A DNA stretch of 64,000 bases from Adiantum capillus-veneris. Lineage: Eukaryota > Streptophyta > Polypodiopsida > Polypodiales > Pteridaceae. The DNA is taken from positions 89,845,384 through 89,909,383 of the forward strand of contig CM043944.1 in assembly GCA_014529385.2 (NCBI GenBank), read 5' to 3'. Shown here piece by piece: positions 9,921 through 19,736 of this stretch; position 1 is the first letter of the stretch, and each line of letters starts with the position of its first letter. The translations under genes were made by a program, and so were the position numbers. The notes beneath the pieces are model-generated. The model worked only from the letters and a program-made list of their open reading frames with translations, was not told where the DNA came from and did no database searches.

Positions 9921-11245
9921 AGCATAGGAAAGTGATGATCCTTTGCAATGAGCATCCTCTTTTGGAGCTTCAATGGTGGAAGCCCTAGGAGTCTCATTGC
10001 GAGTATTCTTCTTGGGACAAGAACGATAGCAATGTCCTTGCCCTCCACACTTGAAACACTTATGGTCCTTGAAAAAAGCTTCAAGCCCTTTCGGAGAGAG
10101 TTCTTTTTTACCTTTGTAAACTCCCTTCTCCTTGGACCGATTTTTGTTGTTGTTGTTGTTGTTGGAAGTGCCTTGGGAAGAATTTTGAACATTGGTTTTC
10201 CCCTTTGCATCATTTTGTCTTTGTTTTCCATGGGCTTGACATTATGTCTAGCCCCTTGATGGAAATTGATGCAAGAAGCAACAATGGTGTGATGGATTAC
10301 TTCGCTAATAGTACCAGGCTGTTGAGAGTTGATGTATTCGGCTATCTCTTCAGGTAATCCCGCACAAAATTGCTACCTTTGCTCGGCAAAGTCTATCTTT
10401 TTAAAGACATTAGCCTTGATATGTAAATCCCAAAACTTGTCTACATACTTGTGGATAGACTCATGAGAGAGAAGCTTCAAGCTGTGCACTCTATCCTTTG
10501 TATCACTTGCAAGGAATTGCTTCATGATGGAAACTCGTAGAGTTTTCCATGTCTTGGGGCTTCACCATTGCCACGAAGGCTAGCCCACCATTGAAGAGCT
10601 GATTTTTGGAAGTGCATAGCTACATGGTGTAGCTTGGAGGACTCTGTGAAGCCCTCGTTTCCAAAAGCCGCATCAAATTGCTAGATGAAGGCCAACACTT
10701 TGTCGATAGCACCAAAGGTGAGAAAAGAGATACTCTTTCCTCCCCTCTTGTATTCTCTAGGAGAATAGCCGTAGCTTTCCTCGGAAGAGGAGGAAGGTGA
10801 AGAAGAAGGAGAAGAGGGTGACCTCTTCCTAGCCCTTTTCTTCCTTTGTTTCCTCTCTTCCCTTTCAGAGTGACGAGGAGAAGGACTATGTGTTGATCTT
10901 TTCCTCTTGGGAGGAGTGGGCGATCTTCTAGACCACCGTCTTTGTGGAGCCACATCTTCAGAGGAACTTAAACTTTCATTGATTTCTTGCTCTTTGGATT
11001 CCTCCTCTTGAATGGGAGAGAGTCTTCTTTTGGGGGTCTCTTCAAGAGGCCTTCTACGCTCTCTCTCCTCTTGGAGAGGAAGAGAAATTCCTTAAGCACA
11101 AGGCTTGCAAAGCAGGGTTGCCCATAGCTTGCTGCAACCTACTGACGAGATAATTCACAAACATGGGAGCATCATCATTAGCACCTTCATGTGCAAAATC
11201 AAAGCTATCAATGTTCATTCTACTCTCTTGATTATTGTCAGCCAT
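9921..11245 (-). pseudogene. Gypsy gag with CCHC zinc knuckle
   Basis: Starts MADNNQESRMNIDSFDFAHE at 11245. An Arg/Ser-rich segment follows (RRSPTPPKRKRSTHSPSPRH, 10681-10953), then the capsid-like domain ALQWWASLRGNGEAP ... MKQFLASDTKDRVHSLKLLS at 10260-10680 in a different frame, and CFKCGGQGHCYRSC (CX2CX4HX4C) at 10017-10058. An Asn/Thr-coding triplet run (gttgttgtt on +) lies at 10145-10163. Several frameshifts and stops break the ORF. Role in active relatives: particle assembly and RNA packaging. Confidence 0.85.
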
Positions 11246-11249
11246 GTTA

Positions 11250-11646
11250 ACAAAATTTATGTATGTGCTTAGTGTATGCTTTGGAAATTCAAAACCTTAG
11301 TTGCCACTCCTCTTAGCCTTTGAAAATTGGCTCTTAAGTATCTACACCCACGGCTCGAAGTGGTTAATTATAGAGAGTAGAGGAGTAGGTATAACATAGC
11401 AGAGTTTTCGAGGGCTAGCTCCTTTTGGACTTCTTATGGCTCAATAATGGTAAAGCCGTAGGAAAGTCTTAAAAGACTCCATTATTAAGTACAAAGCTCC
11501 CGAGGTGTGCACCATATTCCACATAGTGGGCTCAACAAAACCGATAATAGATCCCAGTTCCACTTACCCTAATATAATTAACAACATCAACCATTTATAG
11601 GCTACTTAAGGACCTCTCTTATTAAGCAAGAAAAGAGAAACCAAAT
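11250..11646 (-). other. Chromovirus 5' leader
   Basis: About 400 bp between the primer-binding site and the gag ATG on the minus strand. No open frame of note. Confidence 0.6.
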
Positions 11647-11658
11647 GCTCTGATACCA
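11647..11658 (-). other. Primer-binding site, initiator tRNA-Met (minus)
   Basis: Plus-strand GCTCTGATACCA, that is TGGTATCAGAGC on the minus strand, next to the LTR end at 11660. Confirms minus orientation of the chromovirus. Confidence 0.93.
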
Positions 11659-11659
11659 A

Positions 11660-12490
11660 TGTAATGGAATTGGCCTATTTAACTTGAGAGTAGAGGAAAT
11701 TAAATGAGAGTACTTTTGAGAAATGACTTTGTGAGCATAGCGGGTGAACATAATTGAAGTTAGCAACATAATCATAGCAATTAGTTAACTTGGCATGAAC
11801 AATACTTTTGCAAGAGAGAGAATTTAGAGAACATGACAAAAGTTGAGGACCGGATTTAATGTGGAGCCGGTCCCCCCCCCCCCCCCCCCCCCCCAATAGG
11901 CATTTGTATTATGATTTCTCCCATTAAGAGAGACTTGATACAATACAATCTTTGTGTTCCTTGTGACCTAGGTGATGCAATGAAGATGGAAAACTTCATG
12001 CATCACAAGCATAACATAAAATTGAAAAAAGCATTTTACTATCCCAAGCCTCAGTCCCAAGACTTCAAACACCTTCAAAGGTGGAGAGAGCTAGTAGGGA
12101 ATGAGGGTAGGGAAGAGGAAGAAGAAACATTTCATAGGAGAAAGAATTAGTTCCTCACTTATCATAACTCTTCTTGCTAGCATACATAATAGCATAGTAA
12201 TGAAGAAGAAGGAGATGGAAAGCTTAAGTATTGAGCATGGCTCTTGGTTGGATTTGCACTCCATATCCAAGAGTGTTGGTGCAGGCTCTCAACCTCTACT
12301 TGCTTGGAGAAGGAGAGCTAGCTCTTGCACTTTGCATAGCACACAGTGAGACTGTTTGTGAGTGTGTGTGGGTGAGTATACCCCCTAAGCAACCCCCTAG
12401 CTTGCTTGGGTCGACCTCCCCCTTGAACCTCATGCTTGAAGCTCAGTGGACCCCTCTAGGCCTAGTTAATCACAAGTAGGAGGCATTACA
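11660..12490 (-). mobile_element. 5' LTR of the chromovirus (outer end tentative)
   Basis: The inner end is well placed next to the PBS (TGTAATGG on the plus strand). The outer end is chosen at GGCATTACA (12490), which gives 6-bp inverted termini TGTAAT/ATTACA and a length of 831 bp. No second LTR exists in the window for comparison, so the outer end could be elsewhere. Confidence 0.55.
11872..11894. repeat. Poly-C run
   Basis: 23 consecutive C within the chromovirus LTR. Length may be unreliable because homopolymers are error-prone in sequencing. Confidence 0.85.
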
Positions 12491-12879
12491 AGCAGCAAGG
12501 GTAGCCTTGGGACAAGTGTCCCCCTTTCCCCTTTGAGAGATAGGACTTGAGAAATGCAAAATTGTTTAATTAAATCTCCTAAATTATCATTGGACCCCTT
12601 GCGTGGCCAACCAATAGGCTTCAGGCACACCATGAGGACAACATGAGGAGGAACTTGACAAGTGTCCCTTTTGATTTCTTTGTACCATGCATGCCTTGTG
12701 TGAGTGTGTGGGTGTTCTCTCTCATCCCCCCTCTTTTAAGGATCGCCCCTTTCTTGTAGGGATTGAATCTTGAACTTTTGACACCTCAAGCCCCTCATGC
12801 ATAGGCCCAGTTCCCACCACAAGCTTGGCCCTTAAGCACTTTAAGCTTGGGCTGGGTTCTCACCTCAATTGCAACCCTA

Positions 12880-13055
12880 GCATCTCAAGCATGTCAAGCA
12901 CCTCAAGCATCTCAATCATCAAAAGCACCTCAAGCATCTCAAGCACCTCAATCATCAAGCACCTCAAGCATCTCAATCATCAAAAGCACCTCAAGCATCT
13001 CAAGCACCTCAATCATCAAGCACCTCAAGCACCTTAGTCATCAAGCATGCCAAGA
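12880..13055 (+). repeat. Minisatellite of CAAGCACCT/CAAGCATCT units
   Basis: Short 9-bp units (CAAGCACCT, CAAGCATCT) alternate with CAATCATCA to form a higher-order 61-bp unit repeated at 12913 and 12974, nearly identical. The open frames across it (Ser/Ile-rich or Ala/Pro/Gln-rich) reflect the repeat, not a gene. Confidence 0.9.
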
Positions 13056-13359
13056 AGAACAAGCACCTCGAGCTGGGTCAGGTTTCCGCCTCAAGCTCAA
13101 CCCTAGCTTACCTAAGGTCAAAGGACTTTTACACACATTATTGGAGGTCTTCAATGAAGCTAGCCCTAAGGTCTTATGCTCCATTGGTTAGCCTTGCTCT
13201 TTGATAGACCATCTCTCATTTGGGCCCCTTTACCATTGGCCCCGTGTTGAGATAGATCTATAAGCACATGTCTATGTCTTAACCCTTGTTCCCGTTTATT
13301 CTGCCACATTAAGTGATAAATTTAATATGAGAAAATCATTTGGGTTGGTTAGATATTAG
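13056..13359. other. Intergenic, no gene recognised
   Basis: No coding or structural signal recognised between the minisatellite and the Tat-like relic. Confidence 0.4.
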
Positions 13360-14905
13360 ATATTAGATTTTATGACAATCCACACATTGTTTTAGTCCTA
13401 GGTGAAGAGTCAAGTACTCTGCTTCATTGTTGGTGTGAACTCCTTCCAAGTCATAAGCTTGATAAAAAATCAGCTTACCTTGTGGGTCCTGTATAATCAC
13501 ACCTCCTCTTGCCTTCTATAAAACCCTTATGTAAGCTCCATCAAACCACATAGTGAAAGTTTCTTCCAAAGTAAGATCTTCTCTGATATCTTATTTCACC
13601 ATCCTTGGATACATCGGCAGATCTACTTCTTTGCTCACTAGAATGTTTGCCACCAAAAGCGACTTACAAGTATGCTCAATTTTGAACTCAAACTTGAAAT
13701 CCTGCAACTCAAGCATCCACTTCCTGATATGCCTCCCTGGCTTTAGATGAAGCACCACCTCATGCAACAAATTGTTAGATGTGAGCACATAAAAATTCCA
13801 AATGATCAAATGCACTTTAAACTTGTGACACACAAAAACCAAAGTCATCACCCATTGCTCAGCCTCTGTGTAGGACCTCTTCCTTGGACTAATCACATGG
13901 ATATCAAAGTAGATTAGCTTGTAGCACCTACCCACCTTCTGCATCAATACAACACCAATGGAAACAATACCCACCATCATGGAAACATAGAAGTCATCCT
14001 CATTGTTAGGAAGGCAAACCATTGGCAACTAGCATATAATCTCATTCACGTTGTCAAAGACCACTTGTGCATCCTCGGTCCATTGGAAACCATGAACCCG
14101 TTGACTTAACTTTGAAGAGGGTATACATACTGCAAAAGCATCCAAAAGAATTGGGATGACAAATACTTAAGCTTGTGCACAAATGAAGCCAAACATGTCG
14201 CACGCATTGGGGGTTCCATCAAAACCAAAGCTTTCACCTTTTACATATTTTCTTCTATCCCATTCTATGAAACTACATGACCCAACAAATGAGCCCACGA
14301 TTGAGCCAACTTGCACTTCTTGGGATTCAACTATCCACCCTCTTCATCTAGCCTTTGAAAACATACCCTTAACTTTGATAAATGCTAAGCCCTGGAACTA
14401 TAACACCCAATATCATCCATAGAAACTATGATGAACTTACCCAAGTATGGCCCGAACACCTCATACTTCCAATCTTGAAACATCACATAAGAATTCACCA
14501 ATCCCAAAGAAATCATGCGGTAGGCAAAGCACCCCCATGATGAAATGAAAGTGGGATTCAATTGGTCCTCCAAAGCAATACCAATCTAGAAATACCTTGA
14601 TAAGCCATCCATGATGGAATATTGCTCATGCCCTGCTACTTGGTTCAAAATATCATCCAATGGCAAAGGATAAAGATTTCGCTTTGTAGCAACATTTAAG
14701 GATTATAATCTACACATATCCTCCACTTACCATATTTTTTGGTGTAATAAAACAGGTGAAACCCATTCAGACTCCTTTATCGGATACTCCTTCTGAATCT
14801 CTCCCAACCTCCACAACTTTTGTGCTCTTGGCTTGTACCCCTCTTTGAGTAAAATATGATGCTCCATCCCAATTAGCTCATCATCACGGTGCGATAGCAA
14901 ACAAT
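13360..14905 (-). pseudogene. Tat-like Ty3/gypsy RT, RNase H and second RNase H relic
   Basis: Minus strand from 14905: LIGMEHHILLKEGYKPRAQ, ESEWVSPVLL, NLYPLPLDDILNQVAGHEQY, FISSWGCFAYRMISLGLVNS, LGKFIIVSMDDIGCYSS (RT active-site DD kept, preceding Tyr lost). The first RNase H follows (KVGRCYKLIYFDIHVISPRK, KPGRHIRKWMLELQDFKFEF). Near 13380-13580 comes MWFDGAYIRVL and GGVIIQDPQGKLIFYQAYD ... GVHTNNEAEYLTLHLGLKQC, a second, archaeal-type RNase H as described for the Tat lineage. Many stops and frameshifts. Gag, protease and integrase are missing. Confidence 0.82.
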
Positions 14906-15338
14906 AGATATAGATGGAATACTACTACAAGTCAACAATCTTGATACAAATCAAAAGGAAAATATGCTAGCATGCTAGGAAGTACCCATTTAGTAGTGTT
15001 TTTGGCAAAAAAAGAAACTAAAGAGAAGTTAAATATGTGAGTTATATACAACAATTTTCTATTTTTTAAGTACTTTTGTATTCTATCATATGAGCACTAT
15101 ATAAAATTTGCATTCTCTCATAAAAGTAGTTATCTTTTTCTGAAAGCTATTAGCATTGGAGTTTTGTACTATTTTTGCGCAAAAGTGCATACATTGTAGC
15201 ATACTTGTTTTGTAATGTAAGGATATTAGATAAATTCACTAGACCAATGAAATGAAGGAAACTTTAAAGATGGAACCAAATCTCTTTCTTTGCTTGTGAT
15301 CATTCTAATTAATAATTTCACCTTGTTTTTAATGTCAG
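14906..15338 (+). other. Probable intron upstream of hydrolase exon
   Basis: AT-rich, no open frames, ending in a T-rich stretch and tgtcag acceptor at 15333-15338. Earlier exons of the hydrolase were not found in the window, so the intron may be long and filled with the retroelements to the left, or the gene may be 5'-truncated. Confidence 0.45.
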
Positions 15339-15410
15339 GATGCATGTCCTTATAATCTGGGGGGAGAGAGACCAAAATTTTAAGCTTGAACTAGCTCATC
15401 AACTAAAAGA
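15339..15410 (+). CDS. Alpha/beta hydrolase, penultimate exon (partial host gene)
   Basis: Flanked by an AG acceptor (15337-15338) and a GTGAGT donor (15411). Reads HVLIIWGERDQNFKLELAHQ, the LxxWGExDxxxPxxxxxxL segment of plant alpha/beta hydrolases; the Asp of GERD is the expected acid of the catalytic triad. The exon ends in phase 2, and joining to 15851 completes an Asp codon. Upstream exons holding the nucleophile elbow are not visible. Substrate cannot be deduced. Confidence 0.72.
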
Positions 15411-15850
15411 GTGAGTATAAAACTCTGTTTTCCTTTTTCTTGAAGAACTTCTTTTTACACATTGAATGATTATATTAGAGATTAACTTAGCTATTAAAAT
15501 TTCTTTATCATTTGCAAAAGCTATCACATGGAGTGTTGTTGAGAATTGACACTCAAAATTTTTGCATATAAGAATGGTTATACTAGGGATTACTTGTGTT
15601 ACTAAATGATTTCTATATCATTAGCAAAAGTCACATGGAGCATTGTTGAGAATTGACAATGAACATTTTTGGGTATAAGAATAGTTGTATTGGGGATTAA
15701 TTGAGTTAATATAATTTCTCTATCATTTGTAGAGTTACATTGAGCACATCTATAAGAGGAGTTGTTGTGCACACGCGCGCGCATGCACACACACACACAC
15801 CCCAATAATCCATGTTATGTATTGCTTATGTATTTTGAATGTATTTGCAG
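15411..15850 (+). other. Hydrolase last intron with 107-bp repeats
   Basis: Bounded by GTGAGT and TTTGCAG. It contains about 2.7 copies of a 107-108 bp repeat starting at 15464, 15572 and 15679 (shared blocks: gattac/gattaa, cacatgga, ttgttgagaattgaca), and a CGCG(C)-CACACA tract near 15768-15800. Confidence 0.7.
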
Positions 15851-15971
15851 TTTCTTGGGTCAAAAAGTTGAGGTGGTAGTTATAAAAGGTGTAGGCCATG
15901 CACCACAAGTACAAAAGGCAAAGCTGGTCAACAAATTAATAGCAAAGTTCTTACTGTTGCAAGAGGAATGA
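15851..15971 (+). CDS. Alpha/beta hydrolase, last exon
   Basis: Starts after TTTGCAG and ends at TGA 15969-15971. Encodes FLGQKVEVVVIKGVGHAPQV then KAKLVNKLIAKFLLLQEE. The GVGHAPQVQK segment corresponds to the family's GxGHxxxxExP motif and supplies the catalytic His. Open reading is maintained across the splice, so this 3' part is not obviously damaged. Whether the whole gene is functional cannot be judged here because it lies among retroelements and its 5' part is missing from view. Confidence 0.75.
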
Positions 15972-16065
15972 GATGTTAATTTGCTGCCATGTAGCATTGA
16001 ATTGATTAACCAATGAAGTTAAAGTTTCTCCATTGGCTTGGATGTTATTCATCAAAGTTTAAGTA

Positions 16066-16397
16066 ATTGATAGTTTTTGATGATTGTATTCTTTTGAGTA
16101 CTTGCTCATCATAATTTTTATCAAGAAAATAATTCGATGACAATCATGCTCCCATACTTGATAATATTTTGTCCATCATTTTCTTAATGACTATGAGTAC
16201 CCTATCGTGAACAATACTCTTTGACCACGTGATTGATAGTTTTTGATGATTGTGTACTTGCTCATCATAATTTTTATCAAGCAAAGAATTCGATGCCAAT
16301 CATGCTCCCATACCTGATAATATTTTGTCCATCATTTTCTTAATGACTATGAGTACCCTATCGTGAACAATAAATAGTCTTTGATCACATGAAAGAT
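16066..16397 (+). repeat. 166-bp tandem duplication
   Basis: Copies start at 16066 and 16232 (attgatagtttttgatgatt...cctatcgtgaacaat). They are almost identical apart from a few substitutions and short indels, so the duplication is recent. It lies just downstream of the hydrolase stop codon. Confidence 0.93.
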
Positions 16398-16639
16398 CCC
16401 ATCTTTTCAATTCAATGTACAAAGATAATTCTACCCCAAGAATGATGGCCATATATACAAGCCGGGAGACAAAAAATTCCTAGCGATACTAAAAGAGCCC
16501 TATTGATCGCGTATGTGTCACACACAGAATTAAAAGTACATCGTAAGAAATCCACCGTGAGAGAGGTGTAGTGAGAACATGAGATGGCACTCATGTATAG
16601 GGAATCTTCAAACCTTATAAAGTATAATCAATCCACAAA

Positions 16640-16840
16640 GGGTAGCAAGCCATAGAGTTTTGTACTTCTTACGAGATAGATCTAGCCATTGTGAAAAGAT
16701 CACTGGAATTATCAAATTTAGCCACAAAGTTCAAATTGATTTTGCAAAGCATCTCTTCCTATCATAAGATAGTGCACCTCAATGTGCCTAGTCTAAACTT
16801 GCAACTGCCCAAAGCACTTTGATTATTAGTGGTGAATGGT
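16640..16840 (-). pseudogene. Copia RNase H relic
   Basis: Minus strand reads NNQSALGS, then after a one-base shift TRHIEVHYLMIGRDAL, matching the copia RNase H hallmark DNQSAL...TKHIEVHYHFIRE. Downstream sequence (to about 16640) keeps only vague similarity. Strongly decayed; boundaries approximate. Confidence 0.62.
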
Positions 16841-17111
16841 GGTGGGAGCCAACACCCAAATCAACCAAAAGTCTTTAGAGACAAATTCATCTTCTTATTT
16901 ATAAGCTCCTCAATGTGCATATCCCCTTTCTGCTCATTTTTCTTCTTCTTTTATTTGGCTACTTTCTCCTCCTTTTACTTCTTAGATTTCTTCTTGGTTT
17001 TCTTACCATTAGAATAATCTCTTAATTATGATCCTATGATTGTGCTATTCCGATTCTCTTCTCAACTTGTAGCTTTCACCAAATAATCTAGCCCAACTAT
17101 TTCTTCCACTT
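16841..17111. other. Unassigned, Lys/Arg-coding on minus strand
   Basis: TTCTTCTTTT-rich plus strand; on the minus strand Lys-rich and without a clear frame. It could be remains of the same copia element but no motif supports this. Confidence 0.3.
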
Positions 17112-17116
17112 GTGAC

Positions 17117-17406
17117 TGTTAACCCTCACACACATTCCTATCACCTACGACGGACGTTGTATTATTTATTTGGTAGAGTCAGGTACCGGGCTTGTTGGTC
17201 CAATAGGAAAAGGGTAAGAGTGATCGCCGATGAGAGGCGCACTCTAACTGGAACATTCAAGGGATTAGTTGGCTAAGCATGGGCGCCCAAGTGTGAATGG
17301 GACGAGCTCATATAAAAGTCAACTAAATCTAAAATTCACTCATTCTCTCATTTGTGCAATTGAAGAGTGCTCTTGCTCCATCTCCATCTTCTTCTTCTTC
17401 ATCTCC

Positions 17407-17451
<45 letters not shown>

Positions 17452-17688
17452 CGTGAGAGAGAGAGAGAGAGAGAGAGTGTGTGTGCGATCGAGCATTGCG
17501 ACAACGGCACGACGGCGGTGAAGCGGTTGAGCGCGGTGTAGCGGCGTCTCCCTCTTCTTCGCGGCGAGGAATCCTCCACGACAGCAAGCGTAGAGCAGTG
17601 AGTGACACACCATCGCCATCAGCCACTTGTGGCTCGCACATGGTGTATCGGCAAGTTCCTTGCATTGACACGTGCGGCATACGCGCAC
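17117..17688 (+). mobile_element. 5' LTR of non-autonomous gypsy element
   Basis: TGTTAACCCTCACAC start; end by comparison with the 3' LTR, where the terminal CA precedes the target duplication; here the last base reads C. Contains TATAAAAG at 17311-17318, then a (TG)n run 17408-17448 and (GA)n 17455-17477 in the expected transcribed part, followed by a GC-rich segment (CGACAACGGCACGACGGCGG). Confidence 0.9.
17311..17318 (+). promoter_or_regulatory. TATA box in LTR
   Basis: TATAAAAG inside the LTR; conserved at 31471-31478 in the 3' LTR and 48909-48916 in the third copy. Placed about 190 bp from the LTR start, consistent with an LTR promoter. Inferred from sequence only. Confidence 0.65.
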
Positions 17689-17693
17689 CTTTT

Positions 17694-17711
17694 TGGCGCC
17701 ATTACCGGGGA
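17694..17711 (+). other. Primer-binding site, tRNA-Asp
   Basis: TGGCGCCATTACCGGGGA, two mismatches from TGGCGCCGTTGCCGGGGA, the complement of the plant tRNA-Asp 3' end used by Athila-like elements. Both mismatches are G-to-A changes, as expected from cytosine deamination on the other strand. Confidence 0.88.
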
Positions 17712-18052
17712 ATTCCATACACTAAGCTTGAATGGCACTCTGTGCTTCTTTTGTGGTGCAATTTCAATTGTAGGAAAGGTAAGGAAGGAGGGTGTGTGTG
17801 TGTTGAGAACAAGGATTTTGTGTTGTTACTGTGTACTTTTTTTTTTTAATGAAGTTTTCAAAGGTACCGTGTTTTTTCTCTGTGTAAGGTGTTAGTATTA
17901 AGGTTGTTAGTTCTGTGTAATGTAATGTACAGTAATTAGGAAGTAGATCTGTGAGAGCTAATAGAGTGTGTTAGTAGGTGTATTAGTTGGAAGTAGGTAC
18001 GTAAAGTGTGTGTGTACTCTCGCGCAGGCTGCGGCGACCTTATCCTTATATA
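17712..18052 (+). other. Gypsy leader, part 1
   Basis: Non-coding GT-rich leader before the nested copia insertion, including a T-run (17839-17848). The last five bases (atata, 18048-18052) are the duplicated target of the copia element. Confidence 0.7.
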
Positions 18053-18244
18053 TGTTGGGGTATAAAGCCCAATGTGGTCGCCCAGGTAAGTGGGCGGGCC
18101 GCCAGGTATGTACACATATTATTTTGTAAAAACCTAATAAGAACTCACTATGCTCTACACATTACAGTAGAGCGAGTTCACCATATCGTCGTGCTCTTCT
18201 TCTCGCACTCTCTCTCGCGTCGCACTTCCGCTTGTACTCCTTTG
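18053..18244 (+). mobile_element. Copia LTR 1 (outermost, left)
   Basis: TGTTGGGGTATAAAGCC start. The body differs from the right LTR at only two positions, but the final dinucleotide is TG instead of CA (tactcctttg). Shares cgtcgtgctc and cgcgtcgcac with the right LTR, unlike LTR 2. Confidence 0.88.
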
Positions 18245-18458
18245 CCAGTTCCCCCAACTTGCCAGCCCCGTTTCCATGTGATTACTTGCGTCCCTTGTAT
18301 TCTGCACTTTCTTATGATATTGATCATTCGTTCGCGTCCCTCACTCTCGTGTCCCTCTTGCGTTCAGTTTTCAAGTTGCGTTCTTGTGTATGCGTTTGCT
18401 TGCCTGCAGGTCCCGTTTGCATCGCAGGTGAGACGGCGCGACCCCTTTTCCGCGACGT
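18245..18458 (+). other. Segment between copia LTR 1 and LTR 2
   Basis: 214 bp rich in C and T, unlike the rest of the copia element. Its end (cgcaggtgagacggcgcgacc) loosely resembles the gypsy leader just before LTR 1 (cgcaggctgcggcgacc). No PBS follows LTR 1. Confidence 0.6.
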
Positions 18459-18650
18459 TGTTGGGGTATAAAGCCCAATGTGGTCGCCCAGGTAAGTGGG
18501 CGGGCCGCCAGGTATGTACACATATTCTTTTGTAAAAACCTAATAAGAACTCACTATGCTCTACACATTACAGTAGAGCGAGTTCACCATATCCTCATGC
18601 TCTTCTTCTCGCACTCTCTCTCGTGACGCACTTCCGCTCGTACTCCTTCA
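18459..18650 (+). mobile_element. Copia LTR 2 (adjacent to PBS)
   Basis: 192 bp, TGTTGGGG...ACTCCTTCA. It differs from the right LTR at four positions (catcctcatgctc and cgtgacgcac regions) and directly precedes the PBS. Confidence 0.92.
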
Positions 18651-18652
18651 AC

Positions 18653-18664
18653 TGGTATCAGAGC
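18653..18664 (+). other. Copia primer-binding site
   Basis: TGGTATCAGAGC, initiator tRNA-Met type, two bases after LTR 2. Confidence 0.95.
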
Positions 18665-19736
18665 TCAGATCGAGGCTCGGGGCAGCACTGCAGGAGGCTA
18701 GAGTCACTAGCTCAGATTGGAGTGAAATTCGACAGGCGAAGACACGGCCCCAAATCTCGTGGATGAACCCGAAGGGCTTGGTGTTCTCAGAATTTCATTC
18801 TGAGGTCATTTCGCCCACCGTTCGGCTTCGACAAAGGTCTACGCAGGCCATTTTCGACTACGTGGTCTCAGCGGGTGCAGATCTGACTCTGCAAATTTGG
18901 GGTTTTCGGCCTACGACTGCAGGTGCTGAGGATATCGACACTCCCAGAGTGTTGATTTGTGGCTGTCTACACGTCGAAGGACGGCTCACAGTTCTTGGAG
19001 ACGTGTCACATACGACACGGGCGTATCTACACACAGACTGTAGGCGACATCCACTAGTTCATCAGGTAGCTTGTGTTTGCTTCTTGATATTCCAGATTTC
19101 ATCCTGACATTGCAGGTACTTCCACATGGGATGTATTGTCAGAGATGATGTATGTCTGTTGAGGGTTTGCTGGCTGTGAGTCACGCAGCAAACAACCGCC
19201 GCAGCGGTTACAGCATACAGTGGGAAATTTGTGGATGTATGACTTTGCGGGAAGTCTATGTACTGTCAGATTTACTGCAGCCTTTGTTGAGGGTCGAGTG
19301 AGGTTTTATTGAGCTGGGGGATTCTCAAATGTTGAGATCCTTTCGGTGATACAGGTCTTGGAGCGATCCCTCGAGCACCCTTAGTTAGGCAGCTAGGATG
19401 TATTGACTGTGAGTTAGACAGTTGGGATTGCACCTTTGCTTTACTGCCGTTGAGGCATTGTCACAGTCTATGATCACAGGACAGTGAGAGACAATACAGG
19501 TGCAGGACAGGTTTACCCGCAGCTTACACTGTTAGAGAGACAGTGTTTTTTGAGCTATTTTTGGTCTGTTTTTGAGTACACCAGAGCCATTTTACAAAGG
19601 AGACTCTGCCGAAATTTATGCAGAATCTGAAGCTTTCTTGGTTCATTTGACAGGTTGATATTGGTTCAGAGGTCAGTTTACAGGGGAAACTCTGCCGAAT
19701 TTTTTCCAGGAAAGTAAACCACTGTGAAGCGTAGCT
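18665..19736 (+). other. Copia 5' leader
   Basis: About 1.07 kb of non-coding leader between PBS and the gag ATG. Contains two related GGGAAACTCTGCCGAA/GGAGACTCTGCCGAA motifs (about 19600 and 19683), also present in the leader at 6.3 kb. Confidence 0.75.

Larger units (their letters stand above)
6570..12490 (-). mobile_element. Chromovirus-type Ty3/gypsy element (minus), 3'-truncated
   Basis: Minus-strand order is LTR (11660-12490), PBS (11647-11658), gag, zinc knuckle, protease, RT, RNase H, integrase and chromodomain-like tail, the canonical Ty3/gypsy order. All proteins are recognisable but broken by stops and frameshifts. The 3' LTR is absent: after the integrase tail (about 6621) the sequence passes into the copia leader at about 6570. 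Two catalytic positions have been replaced (RT second Asp, integrase first Asp). Confidence 0.85.

Noticed and set aside
9948-10259. Plus-strand 103-codon frame with a valine run
   Set aside because: Shadow of the minus-strand gag (zinc knuckle and Asn/Thr run) in the opposite frame.
17329-17718. Long open frames of HTHTHT/SLSLSL and CVCVCV/RERERE type
   Set aside because: They are translations of the GT/GA microsatellites in the LTR; the same artefact occurs at 31.5, 35.4, 49.0 and 58.5 kb.
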